Below, one piece after another: positions 6,841-13,228 of a stretch of 13,228 nt of DNA (position 1 is its first letter; each line of letters opens with the position of its first letter). Made by a program: the position numbers and the translations under genes. This DNA is from Oscillospiraceae bacterium (GTDB taxonomy: Bacteria > Bacillota > Clostridia > Oscillospirales > Ruminococcaceae), in the NCBI GenBank assembly GCA_900768675.1, contig CAAGDT010000172.1, positions 1 through 13,228 of the forward strand, given 5' to 3'. Under the pieces are notes generated by a model. That model was given only the letters and a program-made list of their open reading frames with translations. It made no database searches and was not told the origin of the DNA.

Positions 6841-6865
6841 CCTGATATGCGAAAGGACTGATTGT

Positions 6866-7519
6866 ATGCTTATAATCGTAATACGTTCATTTATACTTTT
6901 TGCTCTTGTAATATTTTCCCTGCGGCTTATGGGCAAGAAGCAGTTAGGCGAGCTTCAGCCCAGCGAGCTTGTCACCACGATTCTTATTTCAAATATCGCA
7001 ACCCTTTCCCTTGAAGACCCTTCCCTGCCTATGCTGCTGGGCATTGTGCCGATACTTATGATTGTGTGCATTGACGTTTTCATGTCGGTGCTGATGATGA
7101 AAAACGTTAAGTTCAGGCGAACGGTAACGGGAAACCCCAGAGTTATTATCTCAAACGGGGTTATCGACCAGCGGGAGCTTAAGAACCTGCGATATACCGT
7201 GGACGACGTGCTGGAGTCAATGCGTGACCAGGAGATTTTTGATATTAACGAGGTGCAGTATGCAATAGTCGAAACTACGGGCAAAATAAACTTCTTCAAG
7301 AAAAGCGACGGTACCTCAAACCCGCCAAGCGTTATTATTAAGGACGGGCTGCTTCTTGACTCGGGGCTGAGAGAGGCGGGGCTGGGAGAGCGGTGGCTTA
7401 ACGAAGTACTGGAGGGAAAAAGCTTAAAGCGCAGTCAGGTTTTCCTTATGACTGCCTGCGGGGACGGAACCTATACTCTTATTCTCTGCGACAAGGCGGG
7501 AAAGGAGGGCAAGAAATGA
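6866..7519 (+). CDS. DUF421 (YetF-like) membrane protein
   Basis: The protein has 217 residues, normal for the YetF/DUF421 family. There are three hydrophobic segments at about 3-20, 36-48 and 55-77. The family signature RLMGKKQLGELQPSELV lies at 20-36. A soluble C-terminal domain (about 85-210) has GNPRVIISNGVID and the usual YAIVETTGKINFF stretch. The biochemical role is unknown. Relatives (2Duf in Bacillus spoVA2mob elements, which joins DUF421 to DUF1657) affect spore heat resistance, and the setting next to ger genes fits a spore membrane role, which is inference. The ATG has AAAGGA 8 nt upstream, and the gene overlaps DUF4363 by 4 nt. Its leader is repeat copy B. Confidence 0.9.
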   Translation: MLIIVIRSFILFALVIFSLRLMGKKQLGELQPSELVTTILISNIATLSLEDPSLPMLLGIVPILMIVCIDVFMSVLMMKNVKFRRTVTGNPRVIISNGVIDQRELKNLRYTVDDVLESMRDQEIFDINEVQYAIVETTGKINFFKKSDGTSNPPSVIIKDGLLLDSGLREAGLGERWLNEVLEGKSLKRSQVFLMTACGDGTYTLILCDKAGKEGKK

Positions 7520-7893
7520 AAAGGGCGATAATCTGCGGAATAATAGTTATCGGGCTTGTGGCGGCAGGAATTATAAGCTATTTCTATACAGACAGGGTTA
7601 CAAGTGAAATACAGGAAAGCATTTCCCGTGTTTCGGAAAGCTATGAGCGGGAGGATTACGAAGCTGCAAAAAGCCTTTCCGCCGAAACCGCAAAAAACTG
7701 GGAGCATTATCTTGCTGCACACATATTCGTAAGCGACAAGGAGCATGCGCTGGAAATTACTTTATCTTTGCTTCGGATAAAGGCGCTTGCGGAGGAGAAA
7801 AGCGAGGAGCTTAAGGAGGAGTGTATTACTGCGATTGATTTGGTGGGGCTTTACAGGGAAAATCAGAGGGTTAATTTAGCGAATATTTTTTAG
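7516..7893 (+). CDS. DUF4363 family small membrane-anchored protein
   Basis: The protein has 125 residues. One N-terminal hydrophobic segment (about 4-23) is followed by a charged, helical region (about 28-115) rich in Glu, Lys and Ala, so the product is probably anchored with its helical part outside the forespore membrane or in the cytoplasm. I recognise it as DUF4363, a family of unknown function often placed directly after DUF421 in spore-forming Clostridia. Start and stop overlap as ATGA, indicating translational coupling. It ends before a strong convergent terminator. Confidence 0.82.
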   Translation: MKRAIICGIIVIGLVAAGIISYFYTDRVTSEIQESISRVSESYEREDYEAAKSLSAETAKNWEHYLAAHIFVSDKEHALEITLSLLRIKALAEEKSEELKEECITAIDLVGLYRENQRVNLANIF

Positions 7894-7912
7894 GGAGTAT
7901 CAGAAAACGCAA

Positions 7913-7947
7913 AAATGCCGTGCAGCTTTTAAGGCTGCACGGCATTT
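7913..7947. terminator. Bidirectional terminator between DUF4363 and the dockerin gene
   Basis: A perfect 14-bp stem, AAATGCCGTGCAGC with GCTGCACGGCATTT, encloses a 7-nt loop. It lies 20 nt after the DUF4363 stop and 14 nt after the stop of the convergent dockerin gene. The A runs on its left become a broken T tract on the minus strand, which makes it best suited to ending the dockerin transcript. Confidence 0.85.
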
Positions 7948-7960
7948 GCGCTGTTAATTA

Positions 7961-10366
7961 TTATGTTGATACGGGGGTATCGGGAGTAGGCGTCGATGTT
8001 ACGGGTGCGGGCTTTACATAAATGGTTGTTGTTACAACCTGCTTTGTATCGTCCTTAAGGTAAACCTTGATCGAACCGCTGCCTTCTGCCTTACCGATAA
8101 CGGTAATTTCAATGACTGTGGTCTTATCAAATCTTTCGTAGCTTGTGACATAGTCGAATGCGCTGCTTCCTCCGTTATCAATGATAACGTCGTCAAGACC
8201 AGCAGTTCCGTTTTCTACAACTACCTTGTACTTCTGCGTTCCGTTTGCTTCAAGAATAAGGGAAGTTGTGTTGCAGCTGAGGGACTTGTCGGTATCGGTG
8301 GTAGCCTCAACAACCTTGATGTCAACTGTCTTGGCTTCGTCGCTCTCTCTTACATAACCGATTGTCATATTTTCGGGAGAAGAATTCTTGTCATAGCAAG
8401 AGCCTGAATACTTGTAAGAAACTACTTCAGCATAGTTTACAATTGTTGCGTTTGCGCTTATGGAACTTACCTTTGCGGTAACGGTAAGCTTTACGGAAGA
8501 GCCCTTTATGAGGCCGCTGCCAACAAAGTTCTTAACCTCGTAAACCTTGTAACCGGTTGAATAATTCACAAGAGAATAATCAACTCTGTAGACATTAGAA
8601 GAAGAAATAGTATCAAGCTGGAGGTCGTCGTCAAGATAAATCCTTACTACAGCATCCGAAAGGGTCTGGGTATTTGAGTTATTTGCTAAGGCTAATTCAT
8701 ATACGATTGTATCACCGTCTGAAGCCTTCTGTCCGCTGGCATTTGTGAGAGCTGAAGTTTTACCGCCGCTGCTCCTTAGAAGTGTTGGAATAAAGCTGAG
8801 CTTCATTTCGCCATAAACCTTGGAGTTAAGGGCGAGATTCACGTTGTCGGCATTCTTGGTATATACGTTGCTTGTTGCAGTAATCTTGAAGTCGGAGGAA
8901 TTTGTTGCCGAGGAGTATGTTGTTACGGAAGAAGTGCGTGAACTGGAAGAGCTGTAAGCGCCGTCCTTTTTGATTGTTAATGCGGGTATAGTTGGAGAAA
9001 CCGCCTGATTTCCGCCGCTGACGGTATAGTTATAAGCTCTGTACTTCTGTCCGTTGAATTCGAATACAACCTTATATTTTGTTCCGTTCTTAAGATTGTC
9101 GAATTTGTAAGAACCAGCTACACCGTTCATGGTTGTTGTGGTGGTGCTAGTTTCATACTTGTCTGTATCTGCATTGAAAAGGTAAACGGATATGCCATTT
9201 ATACCTGTTTCTCCGCTCTGCTTGATTCCGTCAGGTATTGACGTTGAATTAGGCGTATCGTCCCAGACCATTCCTGATATAGAGAACTTGGTTGATTCAA
9301 CCTTATATTCAAAAGTCTTGACTGCGCTGTCTGCATAACCCTTTGCTCTTGAATATGCCTTGACAGTTGTATCCTCTGTAAGCTCGATAGCGCCGGTGTA
9401 AAGTGAGCCGTAGCTTCTGGGGTCTGCGCCGTTGGTTGTGTAGTAAATCTTCGAATCAGGAGTAGCGCAGGAAAGCTTAATCTTGATAGAATCATCATAG
9501 GTCTTTGAAGTTGAAGTATCCGTTTCAACGCTCTTGCACTGGTCAACCTCAACCTCTCTTGTAACAACCTTACTGTACTTTCCGCTCTTGTATGCAACGC
9601 ACTTTATTGTAGTGTCCTCGTCAACAATAAACTTGTCTGTGTACTTTAAGGTGCTCTTGGAGGGAGTCTTGCCGTTTATTGTGTAGTACAGGGTAACGTC
9701 CTTGTCGGAGCAGGTAAGCTCAATCTTCTTTCCGCCGTAGGTCTTGTAGACAGTAATCTTGGGTGTAACGGAAAGGGAAGCTGTTACTTCCTCATCGTCT
9801 GCTGTGGGGAACTTCTTGATATCGCCGTTGATGTACTGCTTAAGTAAAGAAAGGTCCTTGCTGGTAATTGTGCCTGAGCCGTTGACATCTGCATTGTCCT
9901 TGCAGATATAGGAGGTTTTGCCGTTGATGTAGTTCTTTAAGCGATTGTAGTCGTTGGTGTTGATTTTTCCGTCGCCTGTAACATCGCCGAGAACCGTACC
10001 TACCTTAAAGGTCTTGGTCATTACCGCACTCTTTGAGCTGCCCTTGACTGCAATAGCCTTAATCTGGACATTCTTGCTTATCTTGAGAAGAGTGCCCGAC
10101 TTGTACTTCCTGCTTTTTGTAGTGGGAGTCTTGCCGTTTGTTGTGTAATAAATTGTTGCGCCCGAGGTGTCTGTGGACAGCTTTATGTACCTGTAACCCT
10201 TAGCGCCCTTTACCCAATATGAGGGCTTTGCTACCGTAGCGGCGTATGCAGCAGTATAGCTTGCGGTATACTCTTCGCTTGCTGCAAAGCCTGCTGCGCT
10301 AAGTCCTGTTGCTGCAACAATGCCTGCGGTAAGAATTGCCGCAGCATTTCTGATAAGCTTATTCAT
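7961..10366 (-). CDS. Secreted multidomain protein with internal type I dockerin and chitobiase-type beta-domains
   Basis: The protein has 801 residues. The start at 10366 is chosen because AAAGGA stands upstream and a clear signal peptide follows (MNKLIRNAAAILTAGIVAATG, cleavage around 28-42). Order: chitobiase/hexosaminidase C-terminal-type beta-domain (about 44-122, YYTTNGKTP); dockerin (127-182) with two calcium loops, GDVTGDGKINTND and ADVNGSGTITSKD; two more such beta-domains (about 196-275 with YYTINGKTP, 278-357 with YYTTNGADP); an SdrD-B/CarboxypepD-like fold (about 360-450); a Ser/Thr linker; a DUF11-like region (about 510-690); an Ig-like end (695-785) and a Pro/Thr tail. No catalytic domain, LPXTG motif or C-terminal membrane anchor is seen. 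It probably binds a cohesin on a scaffold and presents adhesive or spacer modules. An internal rather than terminal dockerin is unusual. Loop position 3 of the first repeat is Thr130 and position 5 of the second is Ser164. Confidence 0.88.
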   Translation of the reverse strand: MNKLIRNAAAILTAGIVAATGLSAAGFAASEEYTASYTAAYAATVAKPSYWVKGAKGYRYIKLSTDTSGATIYYTTNGKTPTTKSRKYKSGTLLKISKNVQIKAIAVKGSSKSAVMTKTFKVGTVLGDVTGDGKINTNDYNRLKNYINGKTSYICKDNADVNGSGTITSKDLSLLKQYINGDIKKFPTADDEEVTASLSVTPKITVYKTYGGKKIELTCSDKDVTLYYTINGKTPSKSTLKYTDKFIVDEDTTIKCVAYKSGKYSKVVTREVEVDQCKSVETDTSTSKTYDDSIKIKLSCATPDSKIYYTTNGADPRSYGSLYTGAIELTEDTTVKAYSRAKGYADSAVKTFEYKVESTKFSISGMVWDDTPNSTSIPDGIKQSGETGINGISVYLFNADTDKYETSTTTTTMNGVAGSYKFDNLKNGTKYKVVFEFNGQKYRAYNYTVSGGNQAVSPTIPALTIKKDGAYSSSSSRTSSVTTYSSATNSSDFKITATSNVYTKNADNVNLALNSKVYGEMKLSFIPTLLRSSGGKTSALTNASGQKASDGDTIVYELALANNSNTQTLSDAVVRIYLDDDLQLDTISSSNVYRVDYSLVNYSTGYKVYEVKNFVGSGLIKGSSVKLTVTAKVSSISANATIVNYAEVVSYKYSGSCYDKNSSPENMTIGYVRESDEAKTVDIKVVEATTDTDKSLSCNTTSLILEANGTQKYKVVVENGTAGLDDVIIDNGGSSAFDYVTSYERFDKTTVIEITVIGKAEGSGSIKVYLKDDTKQVVTTTIYVKPAPVTSTPTPDTPVST

Positions 10367-10388
10367 AAACTTTTCCTTTCTTTGCATA

Positions 10389-10425
10389 GCGTTCATTAAA
10401 AGAACGCAAATGAGTTTTCTCTCAT
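10389..10425 (-). promoter_or_regulatory. Two tandem hairpins in the dockerin gene leader
   Basis: On the minus strand ATGAG-N6-CTCAT (10410-10425) is followed by GCGTTC-N7-GAACGC (10389-10407). The first includes the start codon of a short upstream ORF, and the second holds its stop codon in the loop. The second hairpin ends 22 nt before the main ATG, close to its ribosome binding site. Confidence 0.45.
10396..10425 (-). CDS. Nine-codon upstream ORF (possible leader peptide, MRENSFAFF)
   Basis: A strong GGGGAGG (10436-10442, complement) stands 10 nt before an ATG at 10425, which opens a 9-codon frame ending in TAA. It is in a different frame from the dockerin gene and stops 29 nt before that gene's ATG. 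This ribosome binding site is closer to consensus than the one of the main gene. The peptide has three Phe codons among nine but no run of a single amino acid that would identify a classic attenuator. Confidence 0.4.
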   Translation of the reverse strand: MRENSFAFF

Positions 10426-10452
10426 TATGTAATATCCTCCCCGGATATAACA

Positions 10453-10481
10453 TCTATAATATAAAACAGTTTTGTCAGCAA
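10453..10481 (-). promoter_or_regulatory. Possible sigma-A promoter of the dockerin gene
   Basis: TTGCTG (10476-10481) and TATAGA (10453-10458) are separated by 17 nt on the minus strand. Both hexamers are imperfect, in a very A+T-rich stretch with other TATA-like choices, so the exact site is doubtful. It would give a leader of about 80 nt containing the short upstream ORF. Confidence 0.35.
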
Positions 10482-10510
10482 AAAAGTGACAGTATTTTAA
10501 GAAAATTTTT

Positions 10511-10527
10511 GAAAATCCGGAATTTTC
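10511..10527 (-). terminator. Weak A+T-rich hairpin after the PH-domain gene
   Basis: GAAAAT-CCGGA-ATTTTC forms a 6-bp stem, followed on the minus strand by an A/T-rich run. It is the only terminator-like structure between the PH-domain gene and the dockerin gene, and it is weak. Read-through into the dockerin gene is therefore possible. Confidence 0.3.
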
Positions 10528-10563
10528 GTAAAATATGCACAATTTTCCCGCAAAATATGGCTA

Positions 10564-10995
10564 TTATTCTACGAAATCGTCAGAGGCAAATTCTTCTCTG
10601 TCGTCGTGGTCGCAGCCGCCAATATTTCCTATCATATCCCTGCCCCGTACATAATACTTATCCCGCTGGATTTTAACCGCCTCGTCAAGGATTTTCTTGA
10701 CCTCTCTCGGCTTACGGACAGAAACAAGCTTCTTTTCGGGGGTATCAGCGTCCTTTGACATAAGGGAAATTGTTCCGCAGTTCACAATCCTCTGCCAGAG
10801 GGTAAAGGAAAGCTTCTTGTCGTAGACCCTGTACAGCTCGATTTCGTCCTCCTTTATATTGAGAAAGCCGATTTTCGTGTAAAGGGAGGTTTCTGTGATA
10901 ATATAGCGTGTGAAGGAGATAGGCAGACCAAGAATACACTTTCGTCCCGCCCATAGCACATCGCCGTAGTCCCGCTTAAGCTTTTCCATATTCAT
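10564..10995 (-). CDS. Bacterial PH-domain (bPH_2/YdbS-like) protein
   Basis: The protein has 143 residues and consists mostly of one small beta-rich domain (about 12-105). The pattern LWAGRKCILGLPISFTRYIITETSLYTKIGFLNIKEDEIE, shown only in part here by WAGRK at 15-19 and FTRYIIT at 28-34, fits the bacterial PH-like fold (formerly DUF304), followed by a final helix around 97-110. The C-terminal 20 residues are acidic. Unlike YdbS proteins it lacks clear transmembrane segments. Its AAAGGA lies in the last codons of the AI-2E transporter gene, whose stop is only 6 nt upstream, so the two are cotranscribed and probably coupled. The cellular role is unknown; a membrane-peripheral partner of the transporter is a guess from context. 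Confidence 0.75.
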   Translation of the reverse strand: MNMEKLKRDYGDVLWAGRKCILGLPISFTRYIITETSLYTKIGFLNIKEDEIELYRVYDKKLSFTLWQRIVNCGTISLMSKDADTPEKKLVSVRKPREVKKILDEAVKIQRDKYYVRGRDMIGNIGGCDHDDREEFASDDFVE

Positions 10996-11001
10996 ATTGA
11001 A

Positions 11002-12441
11002 TCATTCCTTTCCGCCTTTGCCGATTTTTTCCTTTAGCGCATACTTTTTTGCTTCCCGCTCAGCCTTTTTGCGCTCCTTAAGCTCCTGCTCCCGCTTTTC
11101 CTGCTGCTCCTGCTCTTGCTTTACCGTTTCAGCAAGGGAAACAGGCACAAGTCCCTCCTCCTCAAAGGAGGCTATGTCCGTATAATGGTCAGACTCTGCG
11201 GGAAGCCCCTTCTTCTTAAGCCTTGATGCAACAATCGTTTTGACCGCCGCATAAAGTACTGCAAAAAGAGGAACGCCGATAATAAGACCGATAAAGCCGA
11301 AAAGTCCCTGTCCCGCAAGGATTGCAAAAACAACCCAGAAGCTGGAAAGTCCGGTACTTTCGCCCAGAATACGGGGAGTAAGCACGTTGCCGTTAAGGTT
11401 CTGTATTACTATTGCAATTGCAATAAATACAAGGCACATCACCGGGTCCTCCATAAGGATAAGGAAGGTGCTGGGGATTATGCCGATAAAGGGTCCGAAA
11501 TAGGGGATTATATTTGTAACGCCCATTATTACCGAAACAAGAAGCGAGAAGGGTACGCCGAAAATCGTTGTTACAACGAAGGTTATGCAGGCTACAACGA
11601 AGGAGTCGATAAGTGTGCCTGTAATAAAGCTTCCGAAGGATTTGTGTATCTTCCGGATGCCGCCGATAAAGCTGTTGGCGTGCTTTACCTTCATAATGCA
11701 GTAGATGAATTTCTTCATCTGTGCGGAGAAAAGCTCCTTGCTGTAAAGGCAGTAGATACTTACCACAAGACCGAAGATAAGGTTCATAAGCAAGCCTACT
11801 ATGCTCATTATTCCGTTTGTGAGGAAGCCCAGATAATCGCCCATCTGGGGAAGTATCGAGGAGGTAAGGAAGGTTTTGAGGCTTGCGCTGGCCTCGTTTA
11901 CTATATTTGTAATTTCCTTTCCTATTTCCGGATAGGCGGAGAAAATATCCTGCACCCAAGTGGTTATATTCTTCACATAGGTAGGTATATTCTCAACTAA
12001 AAGACTGATTGTTGTATTCAGCTGAGGGAGTATTGCAAAGCATATTCCCACAATTACGCCGAACAGGATAAGCACAGAAACAAGAATACTGCATATACGG
12101 CTTTTCTTGTTCTTAACATACACTCTAAGGTGATGATAATGCTCCTCGCCGTTTTTAAGCGCTTCGGCAGCCTCCGCTGCCTCTGCCGCCTCGGCTTTCA
12201 GCTGGGATTTCCTGAAAACCTTATTGAAAACCCTTGTTTCAAAAAAAGCAACTATCGGGGCGAGAAGATAAGCGATTACAAATCCGTAAAGAATAGGCTG
12301 AAGGGCAGAGAAAAAGTTCCCGACGCCTGCGGCTATTTCCTTGAAATTTGAAAGCGCTGCGTAAACCAGCAGGCTTGCAATAATAACCGCAAAGGCGGTA
12401 AGTCCCCAGCCGAGGTAATTCTTATTCCACCTGAACTTCAT
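11002..12441 (-). CDS. AI-2E family transporter (TqsA/PerM-like)
   Basis: The protein has 479 residues with about eight hydrophobic segments (roughly 12-32, 46-66, 116-138, 208-232, 275-296, 300-330, 333-347, 366-403). The family's conserved parts are GVTNIIPYFGPFIGIIP at 307-323 and NVLTPRILGESTGLSSFWV at 352-370. The family includes AI-2 exporters and Na+/H+ antiporter-like members, so the substrate cannot be named. The first cytoplasmic loop carries an Ala-Glu-Ala repeat (83-94). The last 50 residues form a highly charged Glu/Lys/Arg coiled-coil-like tail longer than in TqsA. The start is supported by AAGGGA and by a consensus promoter 50 nt upstream. The PH-domain gene follows in the same operon. 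Confidence 0.9.
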   Translation of the reverse strand: MKFRWNKNYLGWGLTAFAVIIASLLVYAALSNFKEIAAGVGNFFSALQPILYGFVIAYLLAPIVAFFETRVFNKVFRKSQLKAEAAEAAEAAEALKNGEEHYHHLRVYVKNKKSRICSILVSVLILFGVIVGICFAILPQLNTTISLLVENIPTYVKNITTWVQDIFSAYPEIGKEITNIVNEASASLKTFLTSSILPQMGDYLGFLTNGIMSIVGLLMNLIFGLVVSIYCLYSKELFSAQMKKFIYCIMKVKHANSFIGGIRKIHKSFGSFITGTLIDSFVVACITFVVTTIFGVPFSLLVSVIMGVTNIIPYFGPFIGIIPSTFLILMEDPVMCLVFIAIAIVIQNLNGNVLTPRILGESTGLSSFWVVFAILAGQGLFGFIGLIIGVPLFAVLYAAVKTIVASRLKKKGLPAESDHYTDIASFEEEGLVPVSLAETVKQEQEQQEKREQELKERKKAEREAKKYALKEKIGKGGKE

Positions 12442-12489
12442 AGCATATCCCTTCTTATTGTCATTGTTTATCTTTATCTAATACCTTAA

Positions 12490-12518
12490 ATTATACAATT
12501 ATCGGCGAAAAATGTCAA
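12490..12518 (-). promoter_or_regulatory. Consensus sigma-A promoter of the AI-2E transporter operon
   Basis: On the minus strand TTGACA (12513-12518), exactly 17 nt, and TATAAT (12490-12495) match the full vegetative consensus. Transcription should begin near 12483, giving a leader of about 42 nt. Strong vegetative expression is expected unless something represses it. Confidence 0.88.
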
Positions 12519-12572
12519 TGTTTTTTTATACAAATTTACGATATTATTGTTACAAAATGCAAAAATTGTCAA

Positions 12573-12604
12573 AATGCGGCTTTGGAACACGCCAAAGCCG
12601 CATT
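12573..12604 (-). terminator. Terminator after mscL
   Basis: AATGCGGCTTTGG and CCAAAGCCGCATT form a perfect 13-bp stem around a 6-nt loop, 14 nt past the mscL stop. On the minus strand it is followed by TTTTGACAATTTTTG. It separates mscL from the promoter of the transporter operon about 55 nt downstream. Confidence 0.82.
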
Positions 12605-12618
12605 ATGTAAATATTCGG

Positions 12619-13089
12619 TTACTTTTCGTCCCTTTTCAGAAGGTCTCTGATTTCGGTAAGAAGAACAAGCTGAGGGTCGGGAGCGGGTGCGGGTGCAGGC
12701 TCTGCGGCTGCTTCTTCCTCCTCCTTCTTTCTGAGCTTCTCTGCTTTAGCCTTTAAAGTTCCGATAATCTTGATAACGATAAACACGCAGATTGCCATTA
12801 ACAGGAAGTTTACAAGAGCGTCAAGGAACACGCCGTAACGGATAGCAAGCTCCTCCTTTACAACGGTTTCGCCCTCCATAACAGCCTCGCTGAGCACCAG
12901 CTTAAGGTCGGCGAAGTCGATGCTTCCTGTAACAAGACCGAGAGCGGGCATAATAATATCGGAAACAACGCTGTTTACGATTTTAGTAAAAGCGCCGCCG
13001 ATGATAACGCCGACTGCCATATCCATAACGTTCCCTCTGGATATGAACTCCTTGAATTCCGTGAAGATGGATTTTTTCTTTTCTGCCAT
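12619..13089 (-). CDS. mscL: Large-conductance mechanosensitive channel MscL
   Basis: The protein has 156 residues and forms a homopentameric membrane channel that opens under membrane tension to release solutes after osmotic downshock. The N-terminal amphipathic helix (IFTEFKEFISRGN, 8-20) leads into TM1 (about 22-47, VMDMAVGVIIGGAFTKIVNS), then IMPALG, a periplasmic loop with IDFADLK (57-63), TM2 (about 82-105, GVFLDALVNFLLMAICVFIV) and a cytoplasmic helix. The end LLTEIRDLLKR (143-153) is the conserved C-terminal bundle helix. The linker before it is acidic then Ala/Pro-rich (EEEEAAAEPAPAPAPDPQ), making the protein somewhat longer than typical. The start at 13089 is chosen over an ATG 11 codons upstream because AAAGGA lies 10 nt before it. 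Confidence 0.96.
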   Translation of the reverse strand: MAEKKKSIFTEFKEFISRGNVMDMAVGVIIGGAFTKIVNSVVSDIIMPALGLVTGSIDFADLKLVLSEAVMEGETVVKEELAIRYGVFLDALVNFLLMAICVFIVIKIIGTLKAKAEKLRKKEEEEAAAEPAPAPAPDPQLVLLTEIRDLLKRDEK

Positions 13090-13163
13090 TTTGATAGATT
13101 CCTTTCTTAGGCAATACCGCATAATTATTGCCGTGCAATTGCGCAGACAGATTTTTCGTCAGA

Positions 13164-13216
13164 TTGTGCAAAAACGACGCAGGCGGGCTTGCGCCCGTCA
13201 AGGAGTTTTTGTGCAA
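13164..13216. other. Long imperfect inverted repeat upstream of mscL
   Basis: TTGTGCAAAAAC (13164-13175) pairs with GTTTTTGTGCAA (13205-13216) over 12 bp, two of them G-T if read on the + strand. It encloses a CGGGC/GCCCG hairpin (13184-13197). On the minus strand the inner hairpin has a GCAA loop and is followed by a TTTTT run, so it could be the terminator of a gene beyond the right edge. The rest of the 139 nt upstream of mscL shows no convincing promoter. Confidence 0.45.
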
Positions 13217-13228
13217 TATGGCGGAAAA

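Noticed and set aside
9199..9597. Minus-strand frame inside the dockerin gene (132 codons)
   Set aside because: It lies in another frame of a gene with clear signal peptide, dockerin and repeated beta-domain motifs, and has no start signal.
13090..13163. A sigma-A promoter for mscL (TTGCAC-N16-TATTGC)
   Set aside because: Both hexamers match poorly and several alternatives are equally weak.

Overview
The window looks like chromosomal DNA of a spore-forming, fibre-degrading anaerobe of the Clostridia, most likely Oscillospiraceae/Ruminococcaceae (Ruminococcus or [Eubacterium] siraeum-like). This is inferred from three things seen together: a GH94 beta-glycoside phosphorylase, a secreted protein carrying a type I dockerin, and a complete GerA/GerB/GerC spore germinant-receptor set. 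Ribosome binding sites are mostly AAAGGA or GGAGG. No mobile-element genes, tRNA, rRNA or CRISPR were seen, and no gene-free stretch exceeds 300 bases (the longest are about 200).

Layout. 1-87 (-): first 29 codons of an unidentified gene running off the left edge, with a good sigma-A promoter at 143-171. 287-2677 (-): GH94 phosphorylase with its own extended -10 promoter, an operator-like palindrome at the predicted transcription start, and a downstream terminator-like hairpin. 2815-6664 (-): gerC, gerB and gerA in transcription order gerA-gerB-gerC. 6866-7893 (+): divergent DUF421 (YetF-like) and DUF4363 genes, translationally coupled. 7961-10366 (-): 801-residue secreted protein with chitobiase-type beta-domains, an internal dockerin and SdrD/DUF11-like parts, preceded by a 9-codon upstream ORF within hairpins. 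10564-12441 (-): AI-2E family transporter followed by a small bacterial PH-domain protein, from a consensus TTGACA-N17-TATAAT promoter. 12619-13089 (-): mscL.

The most unusual element is a 122-nt repeat present twice in the same orientation (5062-5183 and 6719-6840), with no length difference and about 87% identity (about 93% in the last 92 nt). Each copy can fold into a multi-stem RNA, and most differences between them keep pairing through G-C/G-U exchange if the + strand is the RNA. Copy B begins where a candidate sigma-F/G promoter would start transcription and forms the 5' leader of the DUF421-DUF4363 operon. Copy A sits in the gerA-gerB junction, antisense on the + strand, and overlaps the gerA stop codon. 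I could not match it to a known riboswitch or ribozyme, so it is the best candidate here for an undescribed structured RNA or small mobile RNA element.

The germination receptor, DUF421 and DUF4363 genes plausibly form one forespore-expressed module built around this RNA. GH94 would phosphorolyse disaccharides released from plant fibre, and the dockerin protein would attach to a cohesin-bearing scaffold. MscL and the AI-2E/PH operon are membrane housekeeping functions.
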